Assembly: GCF_000001735.4 (NCBI RefSeq)
Contig: NC_003074.8
Span: 20,901,261-20,965,260, forward strand
Direction: 5' to 3'
Source of the DNA: Arabidopsis thaliana
Lineage: Eukaryota > Streptophyta > Magnoliopsida > Brassicales > Brassicaceae
DNA length: 64,000 nt
Shown here one piece after another: positions 11,015 through 22,392 of this stretch. Each line of letters starts with the position of its first letter. Positions within the stretch are counted from its first letter, which is position 1. Under the pieces are notes generated by a model, which was not told the DNA's origin, did no database searches, and worked only from the letters and a program-made list of their open reading frames with translations. Made by a program: the position numbers and the translations under genes.

Positions 11015-14000
11015 TAGTTTAGGATAAGATTTAAGTTATTTCCGGGATAGTACCACTTAACTTCAGACCAAATTTGTACGCAGGTTCATAAATGAGATCC
11101 GTTATTAATGCCGTAAAGTTTAGTGGTTGTGTCTCAACTTTTTCATTAATTCAAAAAGGTTGGCTCTCTAGCCTAAGTTAATATGCGAGATACTATGATA
11201 AACCAGTTGGTTCTGTAGCGTAGTAAGTTAGTATATTCTACTAAGAATAGTTGTGTATATTGTAATCACATTTATTAGGCCGGCATTTTTTTTGTATTTG
11301 TTAGTCTTTTTACTGCTAATCCATTGTTTCTCACGTAGCCGACCAATAGAAAGGATCCAATAACCATATGATAACAATTGGTTATTAGAGTCACAGGAAT
11401 AATTAATTTCTGTTATATACAGTTTCTATGTAGGGATGATGTGAGAAACTGTCAATGGGGAAGAGGAGTTGACAAGGGAATAAACAATAAAAAGAATAAT
11501 TAAAAATATACTATAATCAAGCTTTTGTTTTATCAAATCTGAAGCTTAGCTGTCTTTTTAAATATAGTTAATTGAGTTCCTCCATTAACGAATTGCTAAC
11601 TCTATCTCTACTTTTTAAAAGTATATCCATTTTGCATTATTTATTTACTATAATAAATCTTTTAAATAAATAAATATAGAATATACATATTTTGGGACAA
11701 AAATGTGATTTTCAAATTCCATTTGTAAACTTTTGAACTTTATCCGTGATTGCATTGCCAAACTATGACTAAATCTCGATTTAATTATTTAAAGTTAGCC
11801 ATAATACATAGAGAAAGAACAACGCATATATCTCTATCACACAGACCTATCATGATTCATGAAATATAATTGTGAACGGATTCATGTATCCAAATACGAA
11901 TGGCTGTAGTTTTTGTTGAATGGTTTGTATTTTAGTTTCTGATAAAAAAAAAAAATATATCCAACAATTATTTTTAAAATAGTTTTGAATTTTCTACAAA
12001 ATGGCCAACAGTAAGGTAATAACTTTATTTAAAATAAAATAATCAAGAAATTGTCATCCAACACCGTTCCATATTTATGTGTCTCACCTCACATGATAAC
12101 TTCTCGCTAAATGTTTTAAATTTTATTGGTTGTGGACTTGAATCTAATTGCACAAAACAAACGAGCATTAGTGGATTAAGATTTGAACAATTTTATTTCC
12201 CATTAGAGATATTTATTTAATACTCCGCAGTCCGTTTAAAAGCATTGAACGGCCCTTCATTAATTGAACTATTGAACCCATTAGTTAGATTAAAGCTACT
12301 GTTTTAGCATTATCAGTTTGTCACTAGGAGTATTATATTGCGCTGTTCCCTAATCTCATGAATGTCTATTTGTGTTTCCATTCCACTACTGCTTAGCCTA
12401 TATCAACCCAAATAATTAGTATCAATGATCAACGTGAATTTTGCAATTTTTTTTTATGTAATGCACAAATGGATCGAAGTACAATGAAGATAACAATAAA
12501 AGTCATCAAGTTGTGTGTAGGCAACTATTTTGTCTATATATGTCTCCAAAAGACCATTTAATAAGGGGGGCTATAGACAGCTAATTGATCAATATATCAC
12601 TACAAGACAACATAGGGTTTTGCATGTTGGGGTTGTACTACTTATTAGAAATTTGTCATTATTAATTCATATCTATATGTATTAGTATATACAACATAAG
12701 AATTATAGGGTTCTGAAATATTTATTCGAATCGATTGACTATACTCTAAAACAACTGTTATAGTTAATGTAAAAAAAAAACTCGAGTCGGGGAAGCGGTC
12801 AAAACGGTGCGTTCGAAATCGTAGAAGCTGCATAAGTGCGGTAGGTCTTATCAATACACAAATGTATAACTCCCCAAGAATTTCAATTGCGTTTATTCCT
12901 TTGGAAATAGGAAGATCTTTGGCGCAAGAATAAATGATTAAACCGCTGCAATGGTAATGAATAAAGGTTGAATAATGGATTAATGCGATTCGAGTGACTA
13001 AAATAATATATACATTTCAACTTTCGTTTTTTTCTAGAAAGGTTCATGAATCAAGATATGTACAGTTGATTGTGATGCGTAAAAAGAATTATTGCAAAAG
13101 GAGTGAGTGGGTATCGTATGCTGGTACCAACAATAATTGTACAACCCTAAAACGTTACTTTTGTTTTCACACAAATATTTTTTGTGCGATCAAAAGGGGA
13201 AATAAACAAGGAAATAATGGGGAAGCTTCATATATCATATCTACAATGAAAAAGTTCTCATTAGAAATAGAATAAATATTTGTTCAGGGAACAGAAACAA
13301 AAAAATGAGAAAAGACTTTAGAAGGAAATTCAATGGAAATTGCAAACCAATGAAAAAGCATTACTACTTTTGTTATGTTTTTAATTTTTTATTTTTTATT
13401 TTGATAAAGATTACTTGTTAGTAATTGTTATGCTTCTTCCATATATTTATCTCTCTCTCCTTCAAGACCAGTCGCAATCTCCAAAAAGTCGATTTATCTC
13501 CCAAACCGTAAATATGAATTCATAACAGTTTTTACCTGCGGTTCTAACTTTTTTTTTTTTTTTGCAGTGAAAAAAATCTCTATAATAAAACACATGCTTT
13601 TATTGTGGAAAACATGACCTAATGAAATTTCTAACTACCTACATGTGAATTTCTTCAAACTCATATCAATCAGTAATGAAAAAATCATTGTAGCTAGGGA
13701 AAAAAGTTGAAGAAACTCCCAAAAATCTCATGTAAATCTTCAAGGTACTCTAAGACTTGTACGGAAACGAAAAAAAAAAAACACAATGGGGGCTTTGATT
13801 TGGTTTTGATAGGTTTGTTTTAAACCCTCAAATGAGTAGTTGTTGACCTCTTTTCGCAGCCCGTGAAGAATCATGGGACCAAACCATGCATGTCGGGTTC
13901 TACCTAAGAAATGATGTGATTATTTACATTAGTTATGTGTTATCATTCATACGATATCGTTTAATTTGGATTATGTGATATGATTGTATGATTAATCACA

Positions 14001-14114
14001 TGTTTTTTTGTTTGCATAATGTTTCTCTAAGAGGCATGATTTTTGACATGAGTTATTTGATTGTACTTAGTTAAGGACACACTCTTGAAATGTTTTTTCC
14101 CCATCACATTGCAC

Positions 14115-14219
14115 AAAACGGCACGTTGTTAAAGTGTTATACATGTAGAATGGTTTATTTTATGTGAAGATTGTTAAAAAACGGCATGTTGTTCAAGACT
14201 GTGTGCATATGTAGAATGG
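14115..14219. repeat. Imperfect direct repeat, two copies of about 40 bp
   Basis: The segment beginning AAAACGGCACGTTGTT (14115-14153) recurs as AAAACGGCATGTTGTT (14178-14219). Both copies end in ATGTAGAATGG. They lie just upstream of the possible small gene at 14380. Confidence 0.75.
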
Positions 14220-14379
14220 CGTGAAGTGTGGAAAATATATCTTCTTTTCCTATGAAATCGATTATAGCCATTTTCGTTACGGAGAGATCGAAAGCAGAAA
14301 TGGCAAGAGAAGCAACGACGAAATTGAAACATAACTCAAACAAGACAAGATTTCTGAGGATAGCTGGCTGTGTCTAAGA

Positions 14380-15141
14380 ATGGGTCGGAGCATCTTCGAT
14401 GTCGTCTCTCTTAGAGGTAAAAAAAAACTTTTTTGAGTTTCGTTTCACTCTGTTATTCAATCTCTTTACATTACAGCGATTTCTGTGGAGTTTTTGTTTT
14501 CGTTCAGTCTGTGATTAGTTCTAGTGTATGTGCTGGTTAAAGATTTGAATTTTTACTTGTTTCTCAGTGTAAGCTCATGAAAGTTTCTTGTCGATTGTGC
14601 TGTTTCTCGTCTCTTTGACAATAATGAAGATATCATTAGCATTACTTAGTTGCTGATTTATTTGTACAGAAAAGTCTGAGGTTTTCATTGATCTTTGTTA
14701 CTTTTGATGGTTTCCATCACCCGAGGGAGCAAATCGTTTGTGTTTACTTTGTTTTGTGCTTCATTGCCAATTGATTTCTCTGGATGGAATGTTCATGTTT
14801 TGCATTGTAAGAACTCATGGTAAATCTTTTTGTTGAGCAAATCGGTTCTGTATATTCAGTTATCTTATGAGTCTTGAATCAGAACAGCTTTTGTAGAAAA
14901 CAGATTTGTATACTCAATGAATTGATTTATTATCTGTAGAAAACCTTACAATCACTCAAAAACAAAATTGAAACAATGTACACACTGTTTTTGTATCGCA
15001 GGTAAAGTCTTCAAGTATGTGGGGAAAGCTTGGAACAATGCTTATCTGTTTTCGTGCCATCAAGTTTTCTTGCTGAAGAACAATACATCAGAGAGTGATC
15101 CAGAGGAGTTGATGGGAGAACGAAGCGGTGAAACTATGTGA
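14380..15141 (+). CDS. Possible small spliced gene, 58 aa, or a long non-coding RNA
   Basis: An ATG at 14380 begins MGRSIFDVVSLR. A donor (AGAG|GTAAAA, intron from 14417) and an acceptor (TATCGCAG ending at 15001) join it in frame to GKVFKYVGKAWNNAYLFSCH and on to a stop at 15139-15141, giving 58 residues. The long first intron and the in-frame join suggest a real transcript. The last part of exon 2 overlaps, antisense, the coding 3' end of the EDR4-like gene from 15060 onward. I recognise no protein family. A non-coding antisense RNA is equally possible, and I vaguely recall a non-coding locus annotated here. Confidence 0.35.
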
Positions 15142-18100
15142 CTATGCATTGTTGAAGCTATTGGAGAACGTATTTGTGAAGCCATCAGGTAATGCAGCGG
15201 AGAACCAATGGGAGTATGAATTGGTGAAGTGAGAGGTGATCGTAGAGGTGAATTTTGCGTTTGGTATAACGCATGACGCAAACCCACAATTTCAGAAGGC
15301 TCCGTTGTGCTGTAGATGTGATCATGTTGTTCAAAGGTTAGACTTAACTTCTCATTCTCTTTCTGCAAATGTTCTAATTGTTCTTCCACTATCTCCTCTT
15401 CAGTGTCACTATCTAGTTCTGCCATTTTACTTGGAAATTCATGGCCTTCTGAAAATACGTCTGAATCTTTTTCAGCATCACCTTGTTTAAAGGTCTGCCT
15501 TAGACTTTCTTGCTTATCTTGAGACATCTTTAAATGAAACGTCATCCTTTCTTGCTCAAGTGTGTCATCAAGACTGAGCCTGAATATATCATCCCTTGGT
15601 TCAAGTGTCTCGTCCAAATCCATTTTTCCATTTTCGCCTTTCTCCAACTGCAGCGATGATCCATCTTCTGCCATTACGCCTACTTTTAGCGCTTTGGTTT
15701 CATAATCATCCACCAGCCAAGACCCATCCTCGTGAAGTACAGCTCTCTCTTTTGAACTTCCACGATCATTGAAGGAACCCCTTGAACTAGATTCTGATCT
15801 TCCATCAGCATCCTCGTCTGCTTCAAGCTTTGTCTCTACCTCATACCCATGGCGACGAAACGTTAAAGTTCTCCCTGACGTCCATTCAAATGTCTCATCC
15901 AGTTTCATTGATTCATTTCCGCATTCCTCCAAGTGCAGTGATACTGTATCTTTTGCCATTTCGCCTACTTGTACAGCTTCGGTTCTGCCATCAATCACCA
16001 GCTGGGGATCCTCCTCATTTAACAACTCTCTTGGAATTTCATGATCATTGAAGGAACCCTTTGAACTATATTCTGATCTTTCATCAACGTCGTTGTCTGA
16101 TTCAAGCATTTCCCCTAGCTCATACTCAGGTAGACGAAATGTTGGAGCTCTTTCTGAAGTCCATTCAAGTGTCTCTTCCAATTTCATTGTTTCGTTTTCA
16201 AATTTCGTCAGGTGCAGCGATGGTTCATCTTCCACCATTACACCAACTTTTAGAGCTTCCGTTCTGTTCTCATCCACTAGCCAGGGCTCCTCCTCATGAG
16301 ACACAGCTATCCCTTTTAAATTTTCATGGTCATTAAAGGAATCCCGTGAACTGGTTATTGATCTTTCATTAGCATCCTCTTCTGGTTCAGGCACTGTCCA
16401 TCGTTCATACTCATGCAGATGAAATGCTGCAGCTTTTTCAGAAGTCCATTCAAATGGATTGCTATTATATTCCTCTAACTTCAACCCCGCTCCATCTCCC
16501 ATTGTCTCTGCCCATGAATTTTCACTTTCACATCTGCTTCCTTCCGGATAAACCGGTTCTTTTGTTCCGTAGGAATTTTCCATATCTTCATTTTGAGACT
16601 CCATTTGATGAGATACCGAGCTGTCTTCATTCTTTTTGCTTATGAAAGTTTCACCCGCCTTCTCAACAGGAACAACAGATCCATCTCCAACCATCTTACT
16701 TGGCTCAAGTGTTTCATTTCTCTCATATCTATACTCTTGTAATTCAGACCTTGCTATGTCAAAAACGGTGTCACTCAACTCTTGTCTTTTGCTTGAGTTC
16801 TCATACTCATAGTGGGACTGCTCAGGTATAGCAACTTGAGACTCATGAAAAACGACCCTCTCTTCTGAACCTCCATCGTCATTGAAGGAGCCCCGTGAAC
16901 TTGATTCTGATCTTCCGTCAGCATACTCGTCTGGTTCAAGTATTGTCCCTAGCTCATAATCATGCATGCGAAATGTTGGAGCTGTTTCTGAAGTCCATTC
17001 AAATGGTCTGCTGTAATTCTCATAGTTGCTTTCATATTCCTCCAAATGTAACCCCGCTCTATCTTCTATTGTCCCTTCCCATGTTCTTTCACCTGCAAAC
17101 CCGCTTTCTTCTAGATAAACCGGTTCTAATGTTCCATAAGAATTTTCTACATTCTCGTTTGGAGAATCCATTTGATGAGATACCAGTCTCTCTTCACCTG
17201 TCTTGCCTTCTATGATTGTTTCGAATGCCTCGCTCACCTTCTCGAAAGAAACAAGAGATCCATCTTCGCCCACCTTGCTCGGCTCAAGAGTTTCATTTGT
17301 CTCGTATCTAGACTCCTCTAACTTACACGTGACTCTGTCACTAATGGTCATTTCCAACTCTTGTCTTTCGCTTAAATTCTCATATTCATACTTGGAGTGC
17401 TCCTGGATCCTGGATATTGTTACTGTAGCCTCGCCTGATTGGTCAAGATGTCCTATAAACCTCTGATTCTCATTCACCAAAGAGTTCAAGGGAGAATGTG
17501 TTGTAGCTGACTTCGCATCTGAAATTGTGTTTGATATGTGCTCCGTATCTTCCTTGACTGATGTATCCTCAAATGGTTCACCATAGCTTAAGCTGCTGTC
17601 ACATATAGAATCTCGAGTGTACCTAGATTTATCCAAATGCAACTGCGGTTTGTCTCCGATCTCTTCTAATGTACTTTCACCTTCATATTCTTCAGTTTCT
17701 TGAGTCTCCTCCCATTCAAACTCGTAAGTGTCTCCGGTATTCTCAGACTGTACACGTGTTTCACTGACGTATTCTTTCTTGTATAGAAGTTCCTCACTAT
17801 GAGATACCGATCTCTCTGCAACTCTCTCATCTTCTTCACTTGATTCACTCATCCTTTCGTTCTGGTTTACTGGAACTTCCAAGGACTCACCTGATCCTTC
17901 TCCTACAATTTCTTCTGGCTTAATAATTTCGTTCTTCTCATATTCAGGCTCTTCTATATCACAAATGTTATTATCCATCTCGGTTGACTTTTCTGAATGA
18001 GCTTCCTGAGATTGCTCTAGATGAATCTTGGAAGTCTCTCCAATAGTCTCACTTGATGTAGGTTGTTGCTCGCTTAATCTGCGGTTCCCCATAGGTTTTA

Positions 18101-19874
18101 GATGAGGCTGTAATGCCTCCAATTTCAAATCTAAAAATTTGGTGGATATATTCCTTATGTCTTCTTTAATCCCTTTATCCTCAAATGTTTCTAGAATTTT
18201 TTGACTCAATATAACAGCATCGTTACTTTTGCAGATTGTTTCTCCAGAATCGTCGTCTAAACACGTCAGATGACTTCCATCAGGATTAATCTCTTCATGA
18301 CCTTCTGATGCTGAATCCTGGTGATTAGTAACAGTCTCATCTGCAAAATCCATGCCATAATCCACAAAGCTAGGTGAATCCAGGACAGTATCTGCTTTCT
18401 CTCGAATAGAGAACTTAAGTACACCGGAACAACTGCCACATCTCACTTGATATCTTTGACGTTTTCCTTGGGGAGACACTTGAGGAAGCTGTAGAAGTTC
18501 CAAGCAATAGGAACAAGTTGCAAAAGGTGCACCGCCGGCTGAAGGGAGAATATGGCGCTTCACTACCGGATTCCTTTCCCTGACATACCGTTTTTTGTTC
18601 CTTAGAATGCTCTTTTCACTACTTGTGTCACTCTTAGAAATCCCTACAGAATGCTCAGAGTATGTAGAGCGGTGTGGCGCAGCAGCTGGTACATAACTAC
18701 GCTCAGAGTACACAGAGTGATGCGGGGTTTCAGATCTACTTGGTTCATAAAGATTATGATACTGAAGATCATGTAGCTGAGACTGAGAAGACCTGTGATA
18801 GTACTTTCCATCAGATGTCTCACCCGGAAAACGAGTAGGTGAAGCAACAGAAGATTCTTGAAACCAGCCTTCTCTGCTATACTGCTCGAATTGGTTTGGT
18901 TGTTGATGATAATAAGACTGCTCTGATGCAGAAACGTAAGACCCGTGAAAAGGACTACTGTAGCCATATTCATATGCAGAAGAAGGGGAAGGACTTGCTG
19001 GATAGAAAGGAACCCGAGGTGGATCTGCGTATCTTCCCTCATGTTGTGCCCATTGCGCAGCATTGCTGCGTGTGTTATATGGAGAGCTTCTTTCTGAAGT
19101 AAACACATCAGAATCACCGGTCTCACTGAAGTCATCAGTCCTTCTCATCCATTCTCTGCGGATATCAGATGTCTCAGGCTTGTAAACAGTTTCTGGATGA
19201 TAACCTCTTTCAACAGAAGTCGATGGCCTTGAATTGTACTCCCGGTGAGTAGTTCTCATTGGAGTTCTACTACCATCTTCTGGAGATTCTACCTCAGCAC
19301 TTAAACTACGGTTTTGAGAAGAAAGGAGAGCCTCAGGAATAGTGTTTGTGTGATCATTGCCGTCAGGTTCCCAACGTTTTGCTGCATCCAAAGAAAGAAC
19401 ACACGAAAAAAGAAAACACTTATGAATGAGGTGGGTTACTTGTAAACATGCTACTTAAGAAGGCTGTTGTACCATGAAGAATCGAGTCGCATCCACCACA
19501 TTTGTAAGAAGTAGCATCTAAAGGTTCCTGGAGAAGTTTGTGGCACTTAGGACATCTCACGATTCTAGATTGAGAAGATAATCCGGGCACGGTTCTACTC
19601 CTCATACCTCTGAACATATGCTTCAAGTCTTTACTACTTGCCAACTACCAAAAAAAAAGATAAAAGACAAGCACTTCAGCTCAAATCCAGAACTCAAGAA
19701 CCTGTAACAGGAAAAATCAAAGATCTAAGAGAGAGAGAGAGGAAGAAGATGAGAAGTCACCTTAGAACGGATAATGGAGAGGAGCCTAGGTGAAGGTGAA
19801 GAATCTGAGGATGGTTCAAAAGTTTTCTTGGTAGAAGAAGACTGGGATCTGCTCTGTTTCTTCTTCTTCATCAT
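15060..19874 (-). CDS. Large EDR4-like protein with DUF3133 zinc ribbon
   Basis: Three exons (19874-19761, 19644-19473, 19381-15060) encode about 1535 residues. The N-terminus has a Ser-rich basic leader, then a small zinc ribbon with C69-x2-C72 and C87-x2-C90 (RCPKC, CGGC), as in ENHANCED DISEASE RESISTANCE 4. A Tyr/Pro/Ser-rich low-complexity part precedes a second zinc ribbon (DUF3133) at about residues 372-422, with C385-x2-C388 and C410-x2-C413. The next thousand residues are acidic, disordered and repetitive. A FEWTSE-to-SFND block of about 42 residues recurs four times between residues 885 and 1300. The tail carries SPLRSP-type repeats. EDR4 relocates EDR1 and clathrin in powdery-mildew resistance; a related role here is inference. 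The last exon, 4322 nt, is unusually long. Confidence 0.85.
15764..17400 (-). repeat. Coding repeat array inside the EDR4-like gene
   Basis: Four copies of a block of about 130 bp encode FEWTSE...SSRGSFND at about 15764-15893, 16044-16174, 16328-16457 and 16876-17010. The two upstream copies are each preceded by a longer shared segment (NETLEPSK...VSHQM...ENSYGT.EPVY), so a unit of about 550 bp also duplicated. Confidence 0.85.
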
Positions 19875-20879
19875 GGTTTGGTGATTGACTTAACTCTGAT
19901 GAATGATCTTTTTCTTTTTTCTTTCTGGGAATAAAACTTTGTTGATGATCTTTCAAGCAAGCAAGTAGGAGGAGGAGATATATTATTATATGAATCAGAT
20001 CAGGCACTATAATGAATAATGGTCAAGGTGATGAAGGTTTTAACAGACTTGTTTATTGACTATTATTTTGCTTCTTTCAATTTATTTCTTTTCAAGAAAA
20101 TTAAGATCTGAGAGTTGCATTGAGTAGTCACCATTGGATTTGGAAGTTGAGGTCCAGTTCCTCTAGTATTAACGATTTGGATTTTGAAAAGTCAACTTTG
20201 GAGATCGCCAAGAAACATCCCTTTATTATAATTTCTAGATCAAATTTGCTTTTTTTTTTTATTTTCTGTTTTTAATTTGTTTGTATCTGTTTTATTCGAA
20301 GAAAGAACAAATCACTCATCATCATGATTTAATCATAATTTTTTAAAAAGAAAGAAATCAACGTGCATCTTACTAATTTGCCAACATAAAGCATATGGTT
20401 ATTGACCAAAACCCTTTCGAGTTTGAAAAATACGTTAAACTTTCTTCTATACCGTGTTTGACAGGTTTGTTCAGGTTTTCAAATTGAAGAACACACAGTA
20501 ATATAGAAAATAACATTAAAATGTAAAAGGATTAATAAAACAAATATGCACAAGAAGCACTTCGTTTAGTGTTGAAAATATCAGAACCATTTGAAAAGAT
20601 GCATCTGCACAAATGAGCTCTAAAGAAGAGAGCCATGACTGCAAATAAACCTTCATCATCACTAAACTCCTCTTCATCTTCATCTTCATGTTTTGTGTTT
20701 TTGTCAGCCAAAAGACAAGATTTTGTCTGAGAACAAAACGTTAAAGAGAGTCATCAGTCTTACCAGATCAGATCTTTATTCAAAGAAAGAGCTCATGATA
20801 CTTACTTTATCCGCAAGTAACTTCTGGTTTTGACAGACAATGGAAAAACCTAACTCTGTTCTGTTATGTGTTTTAGAGT
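19875..20879. other. Intergenic: EDR4-like promoter and TRXH10 3' region
   Basis: No gene seen. The left part holds the EDR4-like leader and promoter. Around 20560-20880 the minus strand probably carries the thioredoxin 3'UTR. Confidence 0.5.
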
Positions 20880-21630
20880 TTAAGGTTTTCTGAGAAAGAG
20901 ATCAGCAGCTGCAGCTGTCTTCTTCTGAAGCTCTGAGGTTTCAGCACCAACAAGTTTATCCATTTGTCTCCCATCTTTAAGGAACACTACAGTTGGTGTA
21001 GCTTCCACATTCCATTCATTACTAAACTCCTGCGTTTTGTTTTTTCACCAATTCAATCTCATATCATAAAACTGCAGTCTTATCTATCTTCTCAACAACA
21101 CGCAAGTTTTCAGTTTACTTACAGCGAGCTCTTCGACATCAACCGTTACAAATATCATTGAAGGGTATCTAGAAGCAAGGTCCCTGAATACTGGTTCTAT
21201 CTTTTTACAAGGTACACACCATGGCGCGCTGAAATTCACCACCAGCTGTTTTGATTGAATTTATCAAGCTAGTAGTTACTTAAATGGAAAATAGGAAGAA
21301 TCATAGAAAAGCGAAATTTATTTAAAGAAGAAAGCTTACGATCTTGCCATGGTTGTTAGCTTCTGTGATCTTTTCTTCCCATTTCTCGATTCTGCTTACC
21401 GGATGGACCTTTCCTTTGGACCCGTGTTGGCTTCGGGTTTGACCATAACTGTTGTTGTTGTTGTTGCTGCAGCAGCATATACATGACCATAACTGTAACA
21501 CACATATATGGACACAGATTCTTCATCTTCCCTTTGAAACTATGGCTAATGAAACATTGAATTGCATGCTACAAGAAGTTTTATTGATTACCTTTCTACA
21601 ACAAGAAGTTCTTGCACAACGATTTCCCAT
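20880..21630 (-). CDS. TRXH10: Thioredoxin H10, h-type thioredoxin
   Basis: Four coding exons (21630-21592, 21492-21340, 21245-21123, 21029-20880) join in phase to give 154 residues. The first exon codes only MGNRCARTSCCRK. Together with the following WSCICCC this gives a Gly at position 2 for myristoylation and a cluster of Cys for palmitoylation, as in membrane-associated thioredoxin H9. The redox site is W73-C74-V75-P76-C77, followed by the fold signature VNFSAPWC, TVDVEEL and the cis-Pro of ATPTVVFLKDG. Plant h-type thioredoxins usually have WCGPC or WCPPC, so Val at this position is unusual. Without the short first exon no in-frame ATG exists, which decided the start. The H10 name is recalled. 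Confidence 0.85.
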
Positions 21631-22392
21631 CAACTCTTTACACAGTCTAATCCAGATTTGCCTCTCATTGGCTCAAGATTCACTCCTGAATTAAAACTTC
21701 ATCAAATCAAACGAAAATCAAAACCATTATCTCTTTAATGTTACAACAATTATGAAAAAGAGAGGGAATTCAAATGAGGTAAATTTGTGACCTTGATGGA
21801 ATCTAGGTATGAAAAAACAAGGGATTTGGGAGAGGATTAACCTTTAAATCCTTACAACTTCAGATGATTTGTGCTTTTGCATTCAGAATAGTTTCACCCT
21901 AAAGGCAACAGATTCGAAGATCACAATTTTCTGTGCAAGATTCAAAAAGAAACACAAGAACATTCGATAAAAAGCATTGAGGGCTTATGTTTGGTTCTTC
22001 GATGGAAAACTATATCTTCTTCACGATGCAGGTGGTTTTGATGAACCATAATAACTGATTGCTAATTTTGTAATATAGAAATTGGTCAAAGACAACATAG
22101 ATATGCAAGTCTCATACAGCTTTTACTCTGGATTCTGTATTGGTTTTCTTTCCATCATGATTAAACCGGTACTAACCGCAAAGACAAAAACTTTTTCCTC
22201 CCTCAAGTCAAAACCGGTTTATATAGGACAAAGCCATCCTTCTCTGAAGAATCACAAACCAGAAACAGTAACATACTCTAACATTTATTCTGCAAAAGTT
22301 TGTAAGGGTCTTTAAACAGATTCACTGTGGTGTTCTATATCCACTGAAGATGTTTAGTTTGTGTGCAAGTACGATAGAACCGACTAAGAACT
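21631..22392. other. Intergenic between TRXH10 and the TIM21-like gene
   Basis: Contains the thioredoxin promoter and leader and, at the right, the 3'UTR of the TIM21-like gene. A short frame at 22082-22315 (+) lacks coding character. Nothing else seen. Confidence 0.5.

Larger units (their letters stand above)
9501..14379. other. Large gene-poor, AT-rich interval
   Basis: Nearly 5 kb without a convincing gene. Frames at 12645-12854 (-), 12994-13275 (+) and 14155-14343 (-) lack coding character. The supportable structures are the MITE-like element at 10801-11014 and the direct repeat at 14115-14219, listed separately. Confidence 0.5.

Noticed and set aside
12994-13275. A 93-codon plus-strand frame in the empty interval.
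   Set aside because: No recognisable motif, random composition, no splice or promoter context.
15769-17466. Several plus-strand frames of 73-106 codons.
   Set aside because: They mirror the repeated minus-strand EDR4-like exon and recur with its repeat period.
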